Shown: positions 55,728-64,000 of the stretch, piece by piece
Numbering within the stretch: the first letter of the stretch is position 1
Layout: each line of letters starts with the position of its first letter
NCBI RefSeq assembly: GCF_000482545.1
Contig: NZ_KI519454.1
Coordinates: 806,001-870,000 of the forward strand
Origin: Arthrobacter sp. 35W
GTDB lineage: Bacteria; Actinomycetota; Actinomycetes; Actinomycetales; Micrococcaceae
Direction: 5' to 3'
DNA: 64,000 nucleotides
The notes under the pieces: generated by a model
What the model saw: only the letters and a program-made list of their open reading frames with translations
Told to the model about the DNA's origin: nothing
Databases searched by the model: none
Position numbers and translations under genes: made by a program

Positions 55728-57110
55728 TCAGCCGTGCAGCGGGCGGCCGGCCAGGGCCATGGCGGCCTCGCCGAGGGCTTCGTTCTGCGTCGGGTGGGCG
55801 TGGATCAGGGATGCCACGTCCTCCGGGTAGGCTTCCCAGTTCACAATGAGCTGGGCCTCGCCGATCTGCTCGCCCACGCGGGTGCCGATCATGTGGACAC
55901 CCACCACGGGGCCATCCTTCTCGCGGACGAACTTGATGATGCCGCCGGTGCCGAGGATGGCGCTCTTGCCGTTGCCGGCGAGGTTGTACTCGGTGCTCTC
56001 GACGTTGGCATCGCCGAACTTTTCCTTGGCCTGCTTTTCGTTCAGACCCACGGAGGCAATCTCGGGGTCGCAGAAGGTGACCTTGGGGACGTTGATGTCC
56101 TCAACGACCACCGGGTTCAGACCGGCGATTTCCTCGGCCACGAAGATGCCCTGCTGGAAGCCGCGGTGGGCCAGCTGGACGCCGGGGACGATGTCGCCGA
56201 CGGCGTAGACGTTGCCGACGCCGGTGTGCAGGCGCTCGTTGGTGATGACGAAGCCGCGGTCGATGGTGACGCCCGCTTCTTCGAAGCCCAGGCCTGCGGT
56301 CGACGGGCCACGGCCCACGGCAACCAGCAGGAGGTCGGCCTCAAACGTCTTGCCATCCACCAGGGTGACCTTGACGCCGTTGGCATCCTGCTCGACGCCC
56401 TGGAAGAAGGTGCCGGTGTTGAACTTGATGCCGCGCTTTTTGAAGGTGCGCTCCAGGACCTTGATGATCGCGGTGTCCTCGTTGGGGACCAGCGACGGCA
56501 GGCCCTCAATGATGGTGACGTCCACGCCGAAGGACTTCCAGACGGAAGCAAACTCGACGCCGATGACGCCGCCGCCGAGAACGATGACGCTCTTGGGGAC
56601 GTAGTCCATGGTCAGCGCCTGGTCGGAGGTGATGACGCGGCCGCCGATTTCCAGGCCCGGCAGCGAGCGGGAGTAGGAACCCGTGGCCAGCACGATGTTC
56701 TTGCCCGTGTAGTTGACGCCGTTCACGGTGATGGTGTTGGCAGCGGTGAGCTTGCCTTCGCCCTCGATGACGGTGATGCCCTTGCCCTTGATCAGACCCT
56801 GCAGGCCCTTGTACTTGCCGGCAATGATGCCGTCCTTGTAGGCGTTCACGGCGGCCATGTCGATGGAGTGGAAGTCGACGTTGACTCCGTACTTCGCACC
56901 TTCACGGGCGTGGTCGGCAACCTCTGCGGAGTGCAGCAGGGCCTTGGTGGGGATGCATCCGTTGTGGAGGCAGGTGCCACCGAGCTTGGCCTTCTCAACC
57001 AGACCAACGGTGAAACCCAGCTGTACGGCGCGCAGCGCGGTGGCGTAACCGCCACTGCCACCACCGAGAACCAGGATGTCGAATTCTTGCGCAGCTGCCT
57101 GATCGGCCAC
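55728..57110 (-). CDS. lpd: Dihydrolipoyl dehydrogenase (E3)
   Basis: FAD enzyme that reoxidises dihydrolipoyl groups with NAD. The 460 residues show ILVLGGGSGGYATA (FAD), redox disulfide C47/C52 in GGTCLHNGCIPTK, the NAD motif VLGGGVIGVEFASVW, VYAVGDIVPG, and the C-terminal dyad H439/E444 in HAHPTQNEALGEA. The GTG at 57110 has GGGAG upstream. It lies directly before sucB, so E3 and E2 levels may be linked despite the hairpin between them. Confidence 0.97.
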   Translation of the reverse strand: MADQAAAQEFDILVLGGGSGGYATALRAVQLGFTVGLVEKAKLGGTCLHNGCIPTKALLHSAEVADHAREGAKYGVNVDFHSIDMAAVNAYKDGIIAGKYKGLQGLIKGKGITVIEGEGKLTAANTITVNGVNYTGKNIVLATGSYSRSLPGLEIGGRVITSDQALTMDYVPKSVIVLGGGVIGVEFASVWKSFGVDVTIIEGLPSLVPNEDTAIIKVLERTFKKRGIKFNTGTFFQGVEQDANGVKVTLVDGKTFEADLLLVAVGRGPSTAGLGFEEAGVTIDRGFVITNERLHTGVGNVYAVGDIVPGVQLAHRGFQQGIFVAEEIAGLNPVVVEDINVPKVTFCDPEIASVGLNEKQAKEKFGDANVESTEYNLAGNGKSAILGTGGIIKFVREKDGPVVGVHMIGTRVGEQIGEAQLIVNWEAYPEDVASLIHAHPTQNEALGEAAMALAGRPLHG

Positions 57111-57134
57111 TTAAACGCTCCCTCGCGTATCGGT

Positions 57135-57200
57135 TGGCGCGCAGTCTGCGCGCCACTGTTCGTTATGGCGTGCTGCGCCCCGGTGACCGGGGCGCAGCAC
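57135..57200 (-). terminator. Two perfect hairpins between pepA and lpd
   Basis: Hairpin A: GTGCTGCGCCCCGG (57170-57183) with CCGGGGCGCAGCAC (57187-57200), loop TGA. Hairpin B: TGGCGCGCA (57135-57143) with TGCGCGCCA (57147-57155), loop GTC. On the minus strand A follows pepA by about 113 bases and B lies near the lpd leader. Either may end pepA transcription; B could also act in the lpd leader. Confidence 0.65.
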
Positions 57201-57313
57201 AGTTCTCGCTAATGCTAAAGAATGCTTTCAGCACTCACCTTAGCGAACGCCACCTCCATGCTCCACCTGTGAAGCAGCTTAGGAGAAGCGGCTGTGGCGA
57301 GTCTCACACGGGC

Positions 57314-58837
57314 CTATGACGTACGAGATAGGACGTCTTCGACATAGGCGACGACGGTGCGCACGGCAACGCCGGTTCCCTGCTTGGGGGTGTAGCCGTA
57401 TGCCGCGCCCTCGTTGAAGGCCGGGCCGGCGATGTCCAGGTGGGCCCACGGGATGGTGGAACCGTCCTTGCCCTTGCCGATGAACTCGGCCAGGAACACG
57501 GCCGCCGTCATCATGCCGCCCATGCGTTCGCCGATGTTGGCCAGGTCCGCCACGGGGGAGTCCAGGCTGGGGCGCAGCTCCTCGGGCAGTGGCATCGGCC
57601 AGAACAGTTCGCCGGCGCGGTCGGCCGCGGCCTTGACGGCGGCGCTGACGCCGTCGTCGCCCATCACACCGGAGGTGCGGGTGCCCAGTGCCACCATCTG
57701 TGCTCCGGTGAGCGTGGCGACGTCGAGGATGGCGTCGGGCTGCTCGAGGGAGGCGGCCACCAGGCCATCGGCCATGACAAGGCGGCCCTCGGCGTCCGTG
57801 TTGAGCACCTCGACGGTCTTGCCGCCGAAGATGGTCAGCACGTCCGAGGGGCGGGTGGCCGTGGAGGAGGGCATGTTCTCAGCCAGGCACAGCCAGGCCG
57901 TCAGCTTGACCGGCAGGCCCAGGCGGGCCACCGCCAGCAGGGCGTTCAGGACGGCGGCTGCACCGGCCATGTCGCACTTCATGGTCACCATGCCGGCGCC
58001 GGGCTTGATCGAGATTCCACCGGAATCGAAGGTGATGCCCTTGCCCACCAGGGCCAGCTTCACCTTGGCCTTGGCCGGGGCGTACTCGACCTTGACCAGG
58101 CGCGGCGGACGGGAGGAGCCCTTGCCGACGCCCATGATGCCGCCGTAGCCGTCCTTCTCCAGCTTCTTCTCATCCAGCACCGTGATCTTCACCGGCAGTC
58201 CCTTGGCCAGTTCCTTGGCGGCGTCCGCGAAGGTCTCCGGGTACAGGTGGCTCGGGGGCTCGTTGACCAGCGTGCGCGTGGCGTTGACGGCCGAGGCCAG
58301 CACGGTGGCGCGCTCCAGGGCCTCGGGCAGGCCCGCGGCCGCGGCCATCGGGGTGATGATGGTGACGGTCTCGACGGCGGCCTTGCGGCCCTCAGTGGAG
58401 GAGTGGTGGCTGTCGTACTGGTAGGCGCCCAGCGCGGCACCCTCGGCGACGGCGGCAACCTGGGCCACCGTCGTCGTCGGCAGTGCCAGCGCCACGGTGG
58501 ACAGGCCAGCCAGCTGGCGGATGGCGGAACCGGCGGCGCGGCGCAGGGCCTCTTCGGTGATCTGGTTGTCGGCAACCTTGCCAACACCGGCCAGCACCAG
58601 GACCTCCACGCCGTAGTCGGCGATGCCTGGAATGCGGCGGACCTCATCGGCGGCGCCACTGACGCCGAGGATGTCCAGGGACGCGGCGAGCGCGTTGGCG
58701 GCCTTGGCGGGCAGCGGGTTGTCCAGCAGCACCGGACCCTCGCTGCCCCGGCCTACGCCAATGACCAGGGCCTGCGCGTCAACCTTTTTCAGGTCGGCAG
58801 CCATGGCATGGATGGTGATCTCTTCTGTCTTAATCAC
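57314..58837 (-). CDS. pepA: Leucyl aminopeptidase PepA (M17)
   Basis: Two-metal aminopeptidase of 507 residues, hexameric by family. The C-terminal catalytic domain shows VGKGITFDSGGISIKPG, the metal and catalytic Lys/Asp residues, and the M17 signature NTDAEGRLVMADGL with its Glu and Arg. The start is a GTG at 58837 with GAGGA nine bases upstream on the minus strand. Linkage with sucB/lpd is common in actinobacteria. It is divergent from the PAC2 gene; the 277-base gap shows a TTGACG near 59073 but no complete promoter I trust. Confidence 0.96.
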   Translation of the reverse strand: MIKTEEITIHAMAADLKKVDAQALVIGVGRGSEGPVLLDNPLPAKAANALAASLDILGVSGAADEVRRIPGIADYGVEVLVLAGVGKVADNQITEEALRRAAGSAIRQLAGLSTVALALPTTTVAQVAAVAEGAALGAYQYDSHHSSTEGRKAAVETVTIITPMAAAAGLPEALERATVLASAVNATRTLVNEPPSHLYPETFADAAKELAKGLPVKITVLDEKKLEKDGYGGIMGVGKGSSRPPRLVKVEYAPAKAKVKLALVGKGITFDSGGISIKPGAGMVTMKCDMAGAAAVLNALLAVARLGLPVKLTAWLCLAENMPSSTATRPSDVLTIFGGKTVEVLNTDAEGRLVMADGLVAASLEQPDAILDVATLTGAQMVALGTRTSGVMGDDGVSAAVKAAADRAGELFWPMPLPEELRPSLDSPVADLANIGERMGGMMTAAVFLAEFIGKGKDGSTIPWAHLDIAGPAFNEGAAYGYTPKQGTGVAVRTVVAYVEDVLSRTS

Positions 58838-59114
58838 AAAAACGCGTCCTCACTTGTCTTGGTCTCCGCATTGGCGGCGTTGCCTTCGATCGTAGCCGCC
58901 GTTCGCGGCACCGGCTCCACCTCCGCCCTTCCCCGGCGTCCACGGTGGCGCCGTCTGGGCGCTACGGTGGACAAGCCGCCTCTTGTGGAGCTCCACGTTG
59001 GTGGGAAGCGGCCACCAATGCGCGGCCACCCTGGCCCTGCCCGCGGGCACCCGGAATGATTCGGGGCACCTTTGACGTTGTAGCGGTAGAGATTCTGCCC
59101 GAAGGAAGAGAAGC

Positions 59115-60305
59115 GTGAAAGACATCAGGTACACCCCGTTCCTAAGCCCCGAGTCCCTCTATGCCGTCAATGACGTCCTGCTGGAGAGCGAGGACCTGCG
59201 CGGCCTGAACCTGGTGATGGGCTTCACCGGCTTCTCCGACGCCGGGCATGTGGTGACGCAGCTGGCCGGCGAACTGGTGGATGAGCTGGACGCCGAGCCC
59301 GTGGCCCTGTTCGACATCGACCAGCTGCTGGACTACCGCTCCCGCCGTCCGCGCATCACCTTTGAGCAGGACCACCTGACCAACTACCGCCAGCCCAAGC
59401 TGGGCCTGTACCGCATGCTGGACTCCATGGGCCAGCCGTTCCTGTTCCTCACCGGCAACGAGCCGGATCTGCAGTGGGAACGGTTCACCCTGGCGGTCCT
59501 TGGGCTGGTGGAGCGCTTCGACGTGAACCTCGTAGCCTGGGTGCACTCCATCCCGATGCCCGTGCCGCACACCCGCCCGATCGGCGCCACCGTGCACGGC
59601 AACCGCCCGGATCTGATCGAGGGCATCTCCGCCTGGCGCAGCACCGTGGACATTCCCTCCGCCATCGGCCACCTGCTGGAATACCGCCTCGCCGAGGCGG
59701 GGCGCAATGTGGTGGGCTATGCGATCCATGTTCCGCACTACCTTTCCGACGCCGAGTACCCGCCTGCCGCCGTCGCCGGCTTGGAATTCATCGGTGCCGC
59801 GGCGTCGCTGATGCTGCCCTCCGAACGGCTGCGCGAGGCCGGGCGCATCGTGGAACGCCAGATCGCCGAGCAGACGGAAGGATCCGCCGATGTGGCGGCC
59901 GTGGTGGGCAATCTGGAAAAGCAGTACGACGAGCACGCCCACGGCAATGCCCGCCGCTCGCTGCTGGCCGGGGAGAACGATGAACTCCCCGGCGCGGATG
60001 AGCTCGGTGCTGCCGTGGAGGCGTACCTGGCCAGCCGGGACAACGCCGCGGAGGAATCCGCAGCCACCACGCCTGCGGATTCCGGCAGGGACGCCGCGCG
60101 CGGCGGGCCCCGGGACACCGCCGTCGACCCCCACAGCAGTTCCGACAGCAGTTCCGACAGTAGTGCCGCCAACGGTTCCGACAGTAGTGCCGCCAACGGT
60201 TCCGACAGTGCTTCCGACAGTCCTTCCGACAGTGCTTCCGACCTCGACGACGGCGGAGCCGGCGGGGCGGCCGGTGGCGGCTCCGCAGGGGGCTCAACGG
60301 TCTGA
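59115..60305 (+). CDS. PAC2 family protein (proteasome assembly chaperone-like)
   Basis: 396 residues from the GTG at 59115 with GAAGGAAGAG upstream. Residues about 1-290 are the PAC2 domain: NLVMGFTGFSDAGHVVTQL, ELDAEPVALFDIDQLLDYRSRRP, SAIGHLLEYRL, PHYLSDAEYPPAAVAGLEF. The family is named for archaeal and eukaryotic proteasome chaperones; the actinobacterial role is unproven, though it is widespread there. The last 75 residues are Ser/Asp/Gly-rich and built on a DNA repeat (60133-60242). No proteasome gene is in the window. Confidence 0.9.
   Translation: MKDIRYTPFLSPESLYAVNDVLLESEDLRGLNLVMGFTGFSDAGHVVTQLAGELVDELDAEPVALFDIDQLLDYRSRRPRITFEQDHLTNYRQPKLGLYRMLDSMGQPFLFLTGNEPDLQWERFTLAVLGLVERFDVNLVAWVHSIPMPVPHTRPIGATVHGNRPDLIEGISAWRSTVDIPSAIGHLLEYRLAEAGRNVVGYAIHVPHYLSDAEYPPAAVAGLEFIGAAASLMLPSERLREAGRIVERQIAEQTEGSADVAAVVGNLEKQYDEHAHGNARRSLLAGENDELPGADELGAAVEAYLASRDNAAEESAATTPADSGRDAARGGPRDTAVDPHSSSDSSSDSSAANGSDSSAANGSDSASDSPSDSASDLDDGGAGGAAGGGSAGGSTV
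60133..60242 (+). repeat. Tandem coding repeats in the PAC2 tail
   Basis: TTCCGACAG recurs many times, and a 24-base unit (60159-60182; encodes SSAANGSD) is repeated perfectly at 60183-60206. The encoded tail is Ser/Asp-rich and likely disordered; copy number may vary between strains through slippage. Confidence 0.75.
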
Positions 60306-60344
60306 CGCGCCACCGCCTGGGTCAGGTGCCGCCAGTCTGGCACC

Positions 60345-60350
60345 TAGACT
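60345..60350 (+). promoter_or_regulatory. -10 element of a leaderless MFS-gene promoter
   Basis: TAGACT, six bases (GGCGGG), then GTG at 60357. No ribosome site. Confidence 0.65.
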
Positions 60351-60356
60351 GGCGGG

Positions 60357-61679
60357 GTGGATAGCAAGAAGGCATGGTTTGTTTGGGGTGTAGGCGTAGC
60401 AGCCTATCTGGTGGCGATCACGCAGCGCACGTCGTTTGGTGTGGCGGGGCTGGAGGCAACCGAGCGCTTTAATGCCACGGCATCGGCCTTGTCGGCCTTT
60501 ACGGTGGTGCAGCTGCTGGTCTATGCCGGATTGCAGATCCCCGTGGGGGTCCTCGTGGACCGGCTGGGGCCGCGCTTCATGATTGCCACCGGCGCGGCCC
60601 TGATGTGCCTGGGCCAATTGCAGCTGGCCGCGGCAACCTCCGTCCCGGGCGGGCTGGTGGGCCGCGTCCTGGTGGGATCGGGCGACGCCATGACCTTCAT
60701 CGCCGTCATCCGTCTCATCCCCGCCTGGTTCCCCGCCAAACGGGTCCCCGTGCTGACCCAACTGACGGGCCAGCTGGGCCAGCTGGGCCAATTGATCAGC
60801 ATCATCCCCTTTGCCTTCGTCCTGCACACCTTCGGCTGGAGCGCAGCCTTCCTCAGCACGGCCGCCCTGGGACTGTTGGCCTTCGTGCTCGCCGCGACGC
60901 TGGTGCGCAATGAGCCGGACGGGACGCGCCATGACGAGCGGGCGGCCGGGTTGAAGGACACGGCCGCCGATCTGGCCAAGGCCTGGCGGCAGCCCGGGAC
61001 CCAACTGGGCATGTGGAGCCACTTCACCGTCCAGTTCTCCGGCACCGTCTTCATCCTGACCTGGGGCTACCCCTTCCTGCGGTCCGGACAGGGGCTGGAC
61101 AGTGGCACGGCCACGGCCCTGATGAGCCTCTTTGTGCTGGTGGGCCTCGTCTGCGGCCCGCTGCTCGGCGGCTGGGTGGGCAGGCATCCGCTGCGCCGGT
61201 CAACGATGGTGCTGTTGATCTCCGCGGCGACGGCGGTGGCCTGGGCGGCCACGCTGCTCTATCCCGGTCCGGCACCCCTGTGGCTGCTGGTGGTTCTGGT
61301 GCTCACCCTCGCCCTCGGCGGGCCGGCCTCGATGATCGGCTTCGACTTCGCCCGCACGTACAACCCCTCGCACCGGCTCGGCACCGCCACGGGCATCGTC
61401 AACGTGGGCGGATTCTGCGCGGCGCTGGTGACCATGTACCTGGTGGGGCTGGTGCTGGACCTTTTGTACAACGGCGGCTTCTCCACCGAGCTCTACGCCC
61501 TGGACTCCTTCCGCATTGCCTTGTCGGTGCAGTTCCTGATCCTTGCCATCGGCGCCGTCGCCATGCTGATGAGCCGGCGCGTGGTCCGGCGCAGGATGGC
61601 CGAGAACGGTGTCCTGGTCCCGCCGCTGCGCCAGGCGCTCGCGGACGACTGGCGCCGCCGCCGGTCCGGACGCCGCTGA
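60357..61679 (+). CDS. Major facilitator superfamily transporter
   Basis: 440 residues with twelve hydrophobic helices. The loop between helices 2 and 3, PVGVLVDRLGPRFMI, has the MFS GxLxDRxGxR pattern; the helix 4-5 region holds a short glutamine repeat, QLTGQLGQLGQLISI. It resembles sugar-phosphate or nitrate/cyanate-type permeases but the substrate is unknown. A basic C-terminal tail ends WRRRRSGRR. Leaderless GTG start. The frame ends 119 bases before the DUF4192 gene. Confidence 0.92.
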   Translation: MDSKKAWFVWGVGVAAYLVAITQRTSFGVAGLEATERFNATASALSAFTVVQLLVYAGLQIPVGVLVDRLGPRFMIATGAALMCLGQLQLAAATSVPGGLVGRVLVGSGDAMTFIAVIRLIPAWFPAKRVPVLTQLTGQLGQLGQLISIIPFAFVLHTFGWSAAFLSTAALGLLAFVLAATLVRNEPDGTRHDERAAGLKDTAADLAKAWRQPGTQLGMWSHFTVQFSGTVFILTWGYPFLRSGQGLDSGTATALMSLFVLVGLVCGPLLGGWVGRHPLRRSTMVLLISAATAVAWAATLLYPGPAPLWLLVVLVLTLALGGPASMIGFDFARTYNPSHRLGTATGIVNVGGFCAALVTMYLVGLVLDLLYNGGFSTELYALDSFRIALSVQFLILAIGAVAMLMSRRVVRRRMAENGVLVPPLRQALADDWRRRRSGRR

Positions 61680-61797
61680 CCCCAGGCCGTTCCCGGTGCA
61701 GCTGCCGTTCCCTCCACAGCGCCACCGACCGACGCCGCCGGCCACAATCGGGGCCCGGGCTCCTGCGGCTGCAGGCTGCGGCCCCGACGCTGGATCC

Positions 61798-63072
61798 ATG
61801 AGCAGCCACGAACGCCTTACAGCCACCAGCAGCCAGGATGTCCTGAGCATCATTCCCTTCAATCTGGGATTCTGGCCCCGATCCAGCCTCGTCTGCCTGG
61901 GGTTGGCCGGCAGCAGCGTGCGGGCCACGCTGCGGGTGGACCTCCCGGACGGCGGATGCCGCGACCCGGAGGGCATCGACAGATACGTCCAGACCGTGGG
62001 GGAGAGCCTGCGCTTGGATGAATGTGCCGACGGCACGCTGCTGGCGGTCTACACCGACGAGGATTGGGACGGTACCGGTGCCCGCCCGCATCCTCTGCTG
62101 CTGGACGCTCTCCTTCCGGCCCTGGCGTCGTGGGGGCTGCCCGTCAAAGACGCCTGGCATCTGGGGCCGGCCCATTGGCGGCATCTGCAGTGCCGGCGGG
62201 ATCACTGCTGTCCGGTGCCGGGGCACGAGGTGCGCTCCATCACCGGCAGCACCATGACGGCGGAGCTGGTCTATGCCGGGCGGAGCTTTGACAGAGACCC
62301 CCGCGCCCGGGCAGCGCAATGCCTGGAACCACTGCCGGCCGAAGTCCAGAACGGCATCCGCCGTTCTGCCGATGCGGCGGCGGACCGGCTGGCCGGGCGG
62401 CTGTCGGGCGGCGCGCAGTTCAACGCCGTCTTGAAGGTGTGGCAGTTGTCGCTGCTGCGGTGGCCGAAGCTGCCCGATGACGCCGTGGCCGGCTACCTGG
62501 TGGCCAGCCTGCACAGCGTGGCAGTCCGCGACGCCGTACTGGTCATGGCGGCCGCCGGCATCCAGACCGCAATGGACGGCGCCTGGTGCGCCGGGCTCCT
62601 GGTGCCGGCCACCGGCCGGGCGTTCAAACCCACCATGCCTGCGGCAACTGCGGCGGAGCGGGCGCGGATCGCCGGCGATGCCGAGCGCGACAAGGGCTGG
62701 GATGGTGCCGATTTCGGCGTCGTCCTCATGGCGGGCACGGCTGACGCTCCGGGATCGGCTGCGGCCCCATCGCCGGACCCGGCCGCAATCCCCAACTGGG
62801 ACCGCATGGACTGTGCCGAGCAGCTGCTGGGCCATCTGGCCCGCGCCGCCGAGGGCAGTGCCAGGGCTGCAGCCTTGACGATGATCGGCTGGATCCAATG
62901 GTGCAAGGGGCGCAGCTCCGTGGCCGGGACCTACCTGCACCTGGCGCTGGCGGAGCAGCCCGGCTATCGGCTGGCGGCCCTCCTCGATGCCCTTCTTGAG
63001 CAGGGCTGCATCAGCGGCTGGGCACGGAATCCGGCCACAGCATGGCGGCAGGACCAGCGGGGCATCGGCTAG
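61798..63072 (+). CDS. DUF4192 protein
   Basis: 424 residues from the ATG at 61798 (MSSHERLTATSSQDVLSIIP). The family signature PFNLGFWPRSSLVCLGL near the start and a C-terminal ARAAALTMIGWIQWCKGRSSVA / HLALAEQPGYRLA block are visible. The family is actinobacterial and of unknown function. Several Cys/His residues (CRRDHCCPVPGH) in the middle could bind metal. It lies upstream of the principal sigma factor gene on the same strand. The start has only weak GGAT before it. Confidence 0.85.
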   Translation: MSSHERLTATSSQDVLSIIPFNLGFWPRSSLVCLGLAGSSVRATLRVDLPDGGCRDPEGIDRYVQTVGESLRLDECADGTLLAVYTDEDWDGTGARPHPLLLDALLPALASWGLPVKDAWHLGPAHWRHLQCRRDHCCPVPGHEVRSITGSTMTAELVYAGRSFDRDPRARAAQCLEPLPAEVQNGIRRSADAAADRLAGRLSGGAQFNAVLKVWQLSLLRWPKLPDDAVAGYLVASLHSVAVRDAVLVMAAAGIQTAMDGAWCAGLLVPATGRAFKPTMPAATAAERARIAGDAERDKGWDGADFGVVLMAGTADAPGSAAAPSPDPAAIPNWDRMDCAEQLLGHLARAAEGSARAAALTMIGWIQWCKGRSSVAGTYLHLALAEQPGYRLAALLDALLEQGCISGWARNPATAWRQDQRGIG

Positions 63073-63413
63073 CCCGGGCGGTGCATCCGGCGCCCCGGCG
63101 GCGGGCCTGTTCCATCGGCTGTTCCATCAGTGGGTGGACGGTTCCGCTGCCCCCGTCCATGCCGGAATGGAACCCAAAAGCATGAGACAATGGAAGCCGA
63201 GACCCGGTTGGGTCCGCGTTTTATGCACCACCTCGCTGTGCGGAGGAATTCCACGCCAGCGGCAGCGCCGACGGGAACAATGTCGGCATGGCAGCCGTTG
63301 TACCGTGTGACTCTGCGGCCGCGGGAGGTGTGTGAAAGACACCGCGGACTTGACAGGGTCATAGTGGTGTTGCCCGCAGGCGGCACCACAGACCGCCGCA
63401 AGAAAGGTTTTCT
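63073..63413 (+). other. 341-base non-coding region upstream of the sigma factor gene
   Basis: No convincing coding region. A TTGACA at 63350-63355 would suit a -35, but no good -10 is found 16-18 bases on. GC-rich inverted sequence right after the DUF4192 stop (63073-63110) may terminate that gene. The long leader and lack of a clear core promoter are the only other observations. AGAAAGG (63401-63407) is the ribosome site for the next gene. Confidence 0.6.
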
Positions 63414-64000
63414 GTGTCTGCAACTATCAAGAGCACTGACTCTGCTGCCGGGGCCGACGCCCCCGCAACAACGCCCAGCGAGCCGCTGACTCCCGCGCAG
63501 AAGAGGGCAGCCACGATGGCTGCCAAGAAGGCCGCTGCCACCGAGTCCGGCGCACCCGCCGCTGCCACGCGTGGACGCAAGCCCAAGGCTGCCGGCGATG
63601 CTGCCAAGGCTGCCCCCAAGACCCGTGGCCGCAAGGCTGCCACTGACGAGGACCACGGCGACGACGAGGCCGGTGACCACGAGATCGTCGACATTGAGCA
63701 CGATGACCACGAGGACGGCGACGCCCCTGCGGCCGCCAACGCCGCTCCTGCCGCCACCGGTACGGGCTTTGTCTACTCCGACGCCGACGACGACGACGCA
63801 CCTGTCCAGCAGGTCATGTCGGCCGGGGCCACGGCGGACCCGGTCAAGGACTACCTCAAGCAGATCGGCAAGGTTGCCCTGCTGAACGCCGAGCAGGAAG
63901 TGGACCTCGCCCTGCGGATCGAGGCCGGCCTGTTCGCCGAGGAGAAGATCGCCCACGAGGGCGACACGATGGACCCCAAGCTCAAGCGTGAGCTCGAATA
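63414..64000 (+). CDS. sigA: Principal RNA polymerase sigma factor (SigA/RpoD), 5' part
   Basis: GTG at 63414 with AGAAAGG six bases upstream; 195 residues visible, frame open to the window end. The N-terminus is Ala/Lys-rich (TPAQKRAATMAAKKAA, basic repeats RGRKPKAAG and KTRGRKAAT), then an acidic stretch (GDDEAGDHEIVDIEHDDHED), both typical of actinobacterial HrdB/SigA. Region 1.2 begins DPVKDYLKQIGKVALLNAEQEVDLALRIE split across about 143-171 and identifies a group 1 sigma factor. Regions 2-4 lie outside the window. Confidence 0.93.
   Translation, partial: MSATIKSTDSAAGADAPATTPSEPLTPAQKRAATMAAKKAAATESGAPAAATRGRKPKAAGDAAKAAPKTRGRKAATDEDHGDDEAGDHEIVDIEHDDHEDGDAPAAANAAPAATGTGFVYSDADDDDAPVQQVMSAGATADPVKDYLKQIGKVALLNAEQEVDLALRIEAGLFAEEKIAHEGDTMDPKLKRELE

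Noticed and set aside
39756-57200. Multiple hairpins considered as a CRISPR or mobile-repeat array
   Set aside because: Their sequences differ and each lies at a gene end; they behave as separate terminators. Only the 62-bp palindrome remains a candidate repeat element.
1-64000. tRNA, rRNA, riboswitch, prophage or transposase
   Set aside because: No matching structure, conserved rRNA sequence or recombinase/transposase protein was seen on either strand.

Overview
The window is chromosomal DNA from a high-GC actinobacterium, most likely a member of the Micrococcaceae close to Arthrobacter. Evidence: GC-rich codon use with many GTG starts; a division and cell-wall (dcw) cluster continued by pgeF-yggS-sepF-yggT-divIVA; a polyphosphate glucokinase; a lipB-lipA-DUF4191-RDD-glnA gene order shared with other actinobacteria; and a MurE whose substrate motif is not the meso-diaminopimelate type, fitting the lysine-based wall of Arthrobacter. 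The genus is inferred; no rRNA gene is present. I see no insertion sequence, prophage, CRISPR array, rRNA or tRNA. The window reads as core chromosome with one accessory-looking block.

1-18.2 kb: dcw cluster: mraZ (3' end only), rsmH, ftsL, murE, murF, mraY, murD, ftsW, murG, murC, ftsQ, then ftsZ behind its own regulatory region, then pgeF, yggS, sepF, yggT and divIVA. Most genes from rsmH to ftsQ overlap by a few bases. The ftsI gene expected between ftsL and murE is absent. 18.3-26.2 kb: lspA-rluD, dnaE, a membrane protein, hisD and nrdR. nrdR is preceded by two NrdR-box-like sites. 26.4-30.2 kb: minus-strand SDR, ppgK and map, a 54-residue protein, and panB.

30.4-43.6 kb: a glutamine district: a second glutamine synthetase (GlnA2 type), the adenylyltransferase glnE, a fused glutamine-type ABC binding protein/permease with its ATPase, glutaminase glsA, and on the minus strand glnA (GlnA1 type) with a GlnR-like box array. 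Between glnE and the transporter lie a membrane protein and TetR gene pair sharing two matching operators, and a sulfatase. Between glsA and glnA lie a GNAT acetyltransferase, a small HTH protein with palindromes at its start, and a cupin.

43.8-57.1 kb: RDD, DUF4191, lipA, lipB, a kinase-like membrane protein, a tricorn-type protease, OsmC, a VOC-fold protein, a small membrane protein, and the E2 (sucB) and E3 (lpd) subunits of 2-oxo acid dehydrogenases. LipA/LipB make the lipoyl group that the two lipoyl domains of SucB carry and Lpd reoxidises. 57.3-64 kb: pepA, a PAC2 protein, an MFS transporter, a DUF4192 protein, and the 5' end of the principal sigma factor.

Two features recur. At least nine genes have a -10 hexamer of form TANNNT exactly six bases before the ATG/GTG, the layout of leaderless mRNAs. 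Many gene ends carry long perfect hairpins, including a 62-bp perfect palindrome with no spacer.
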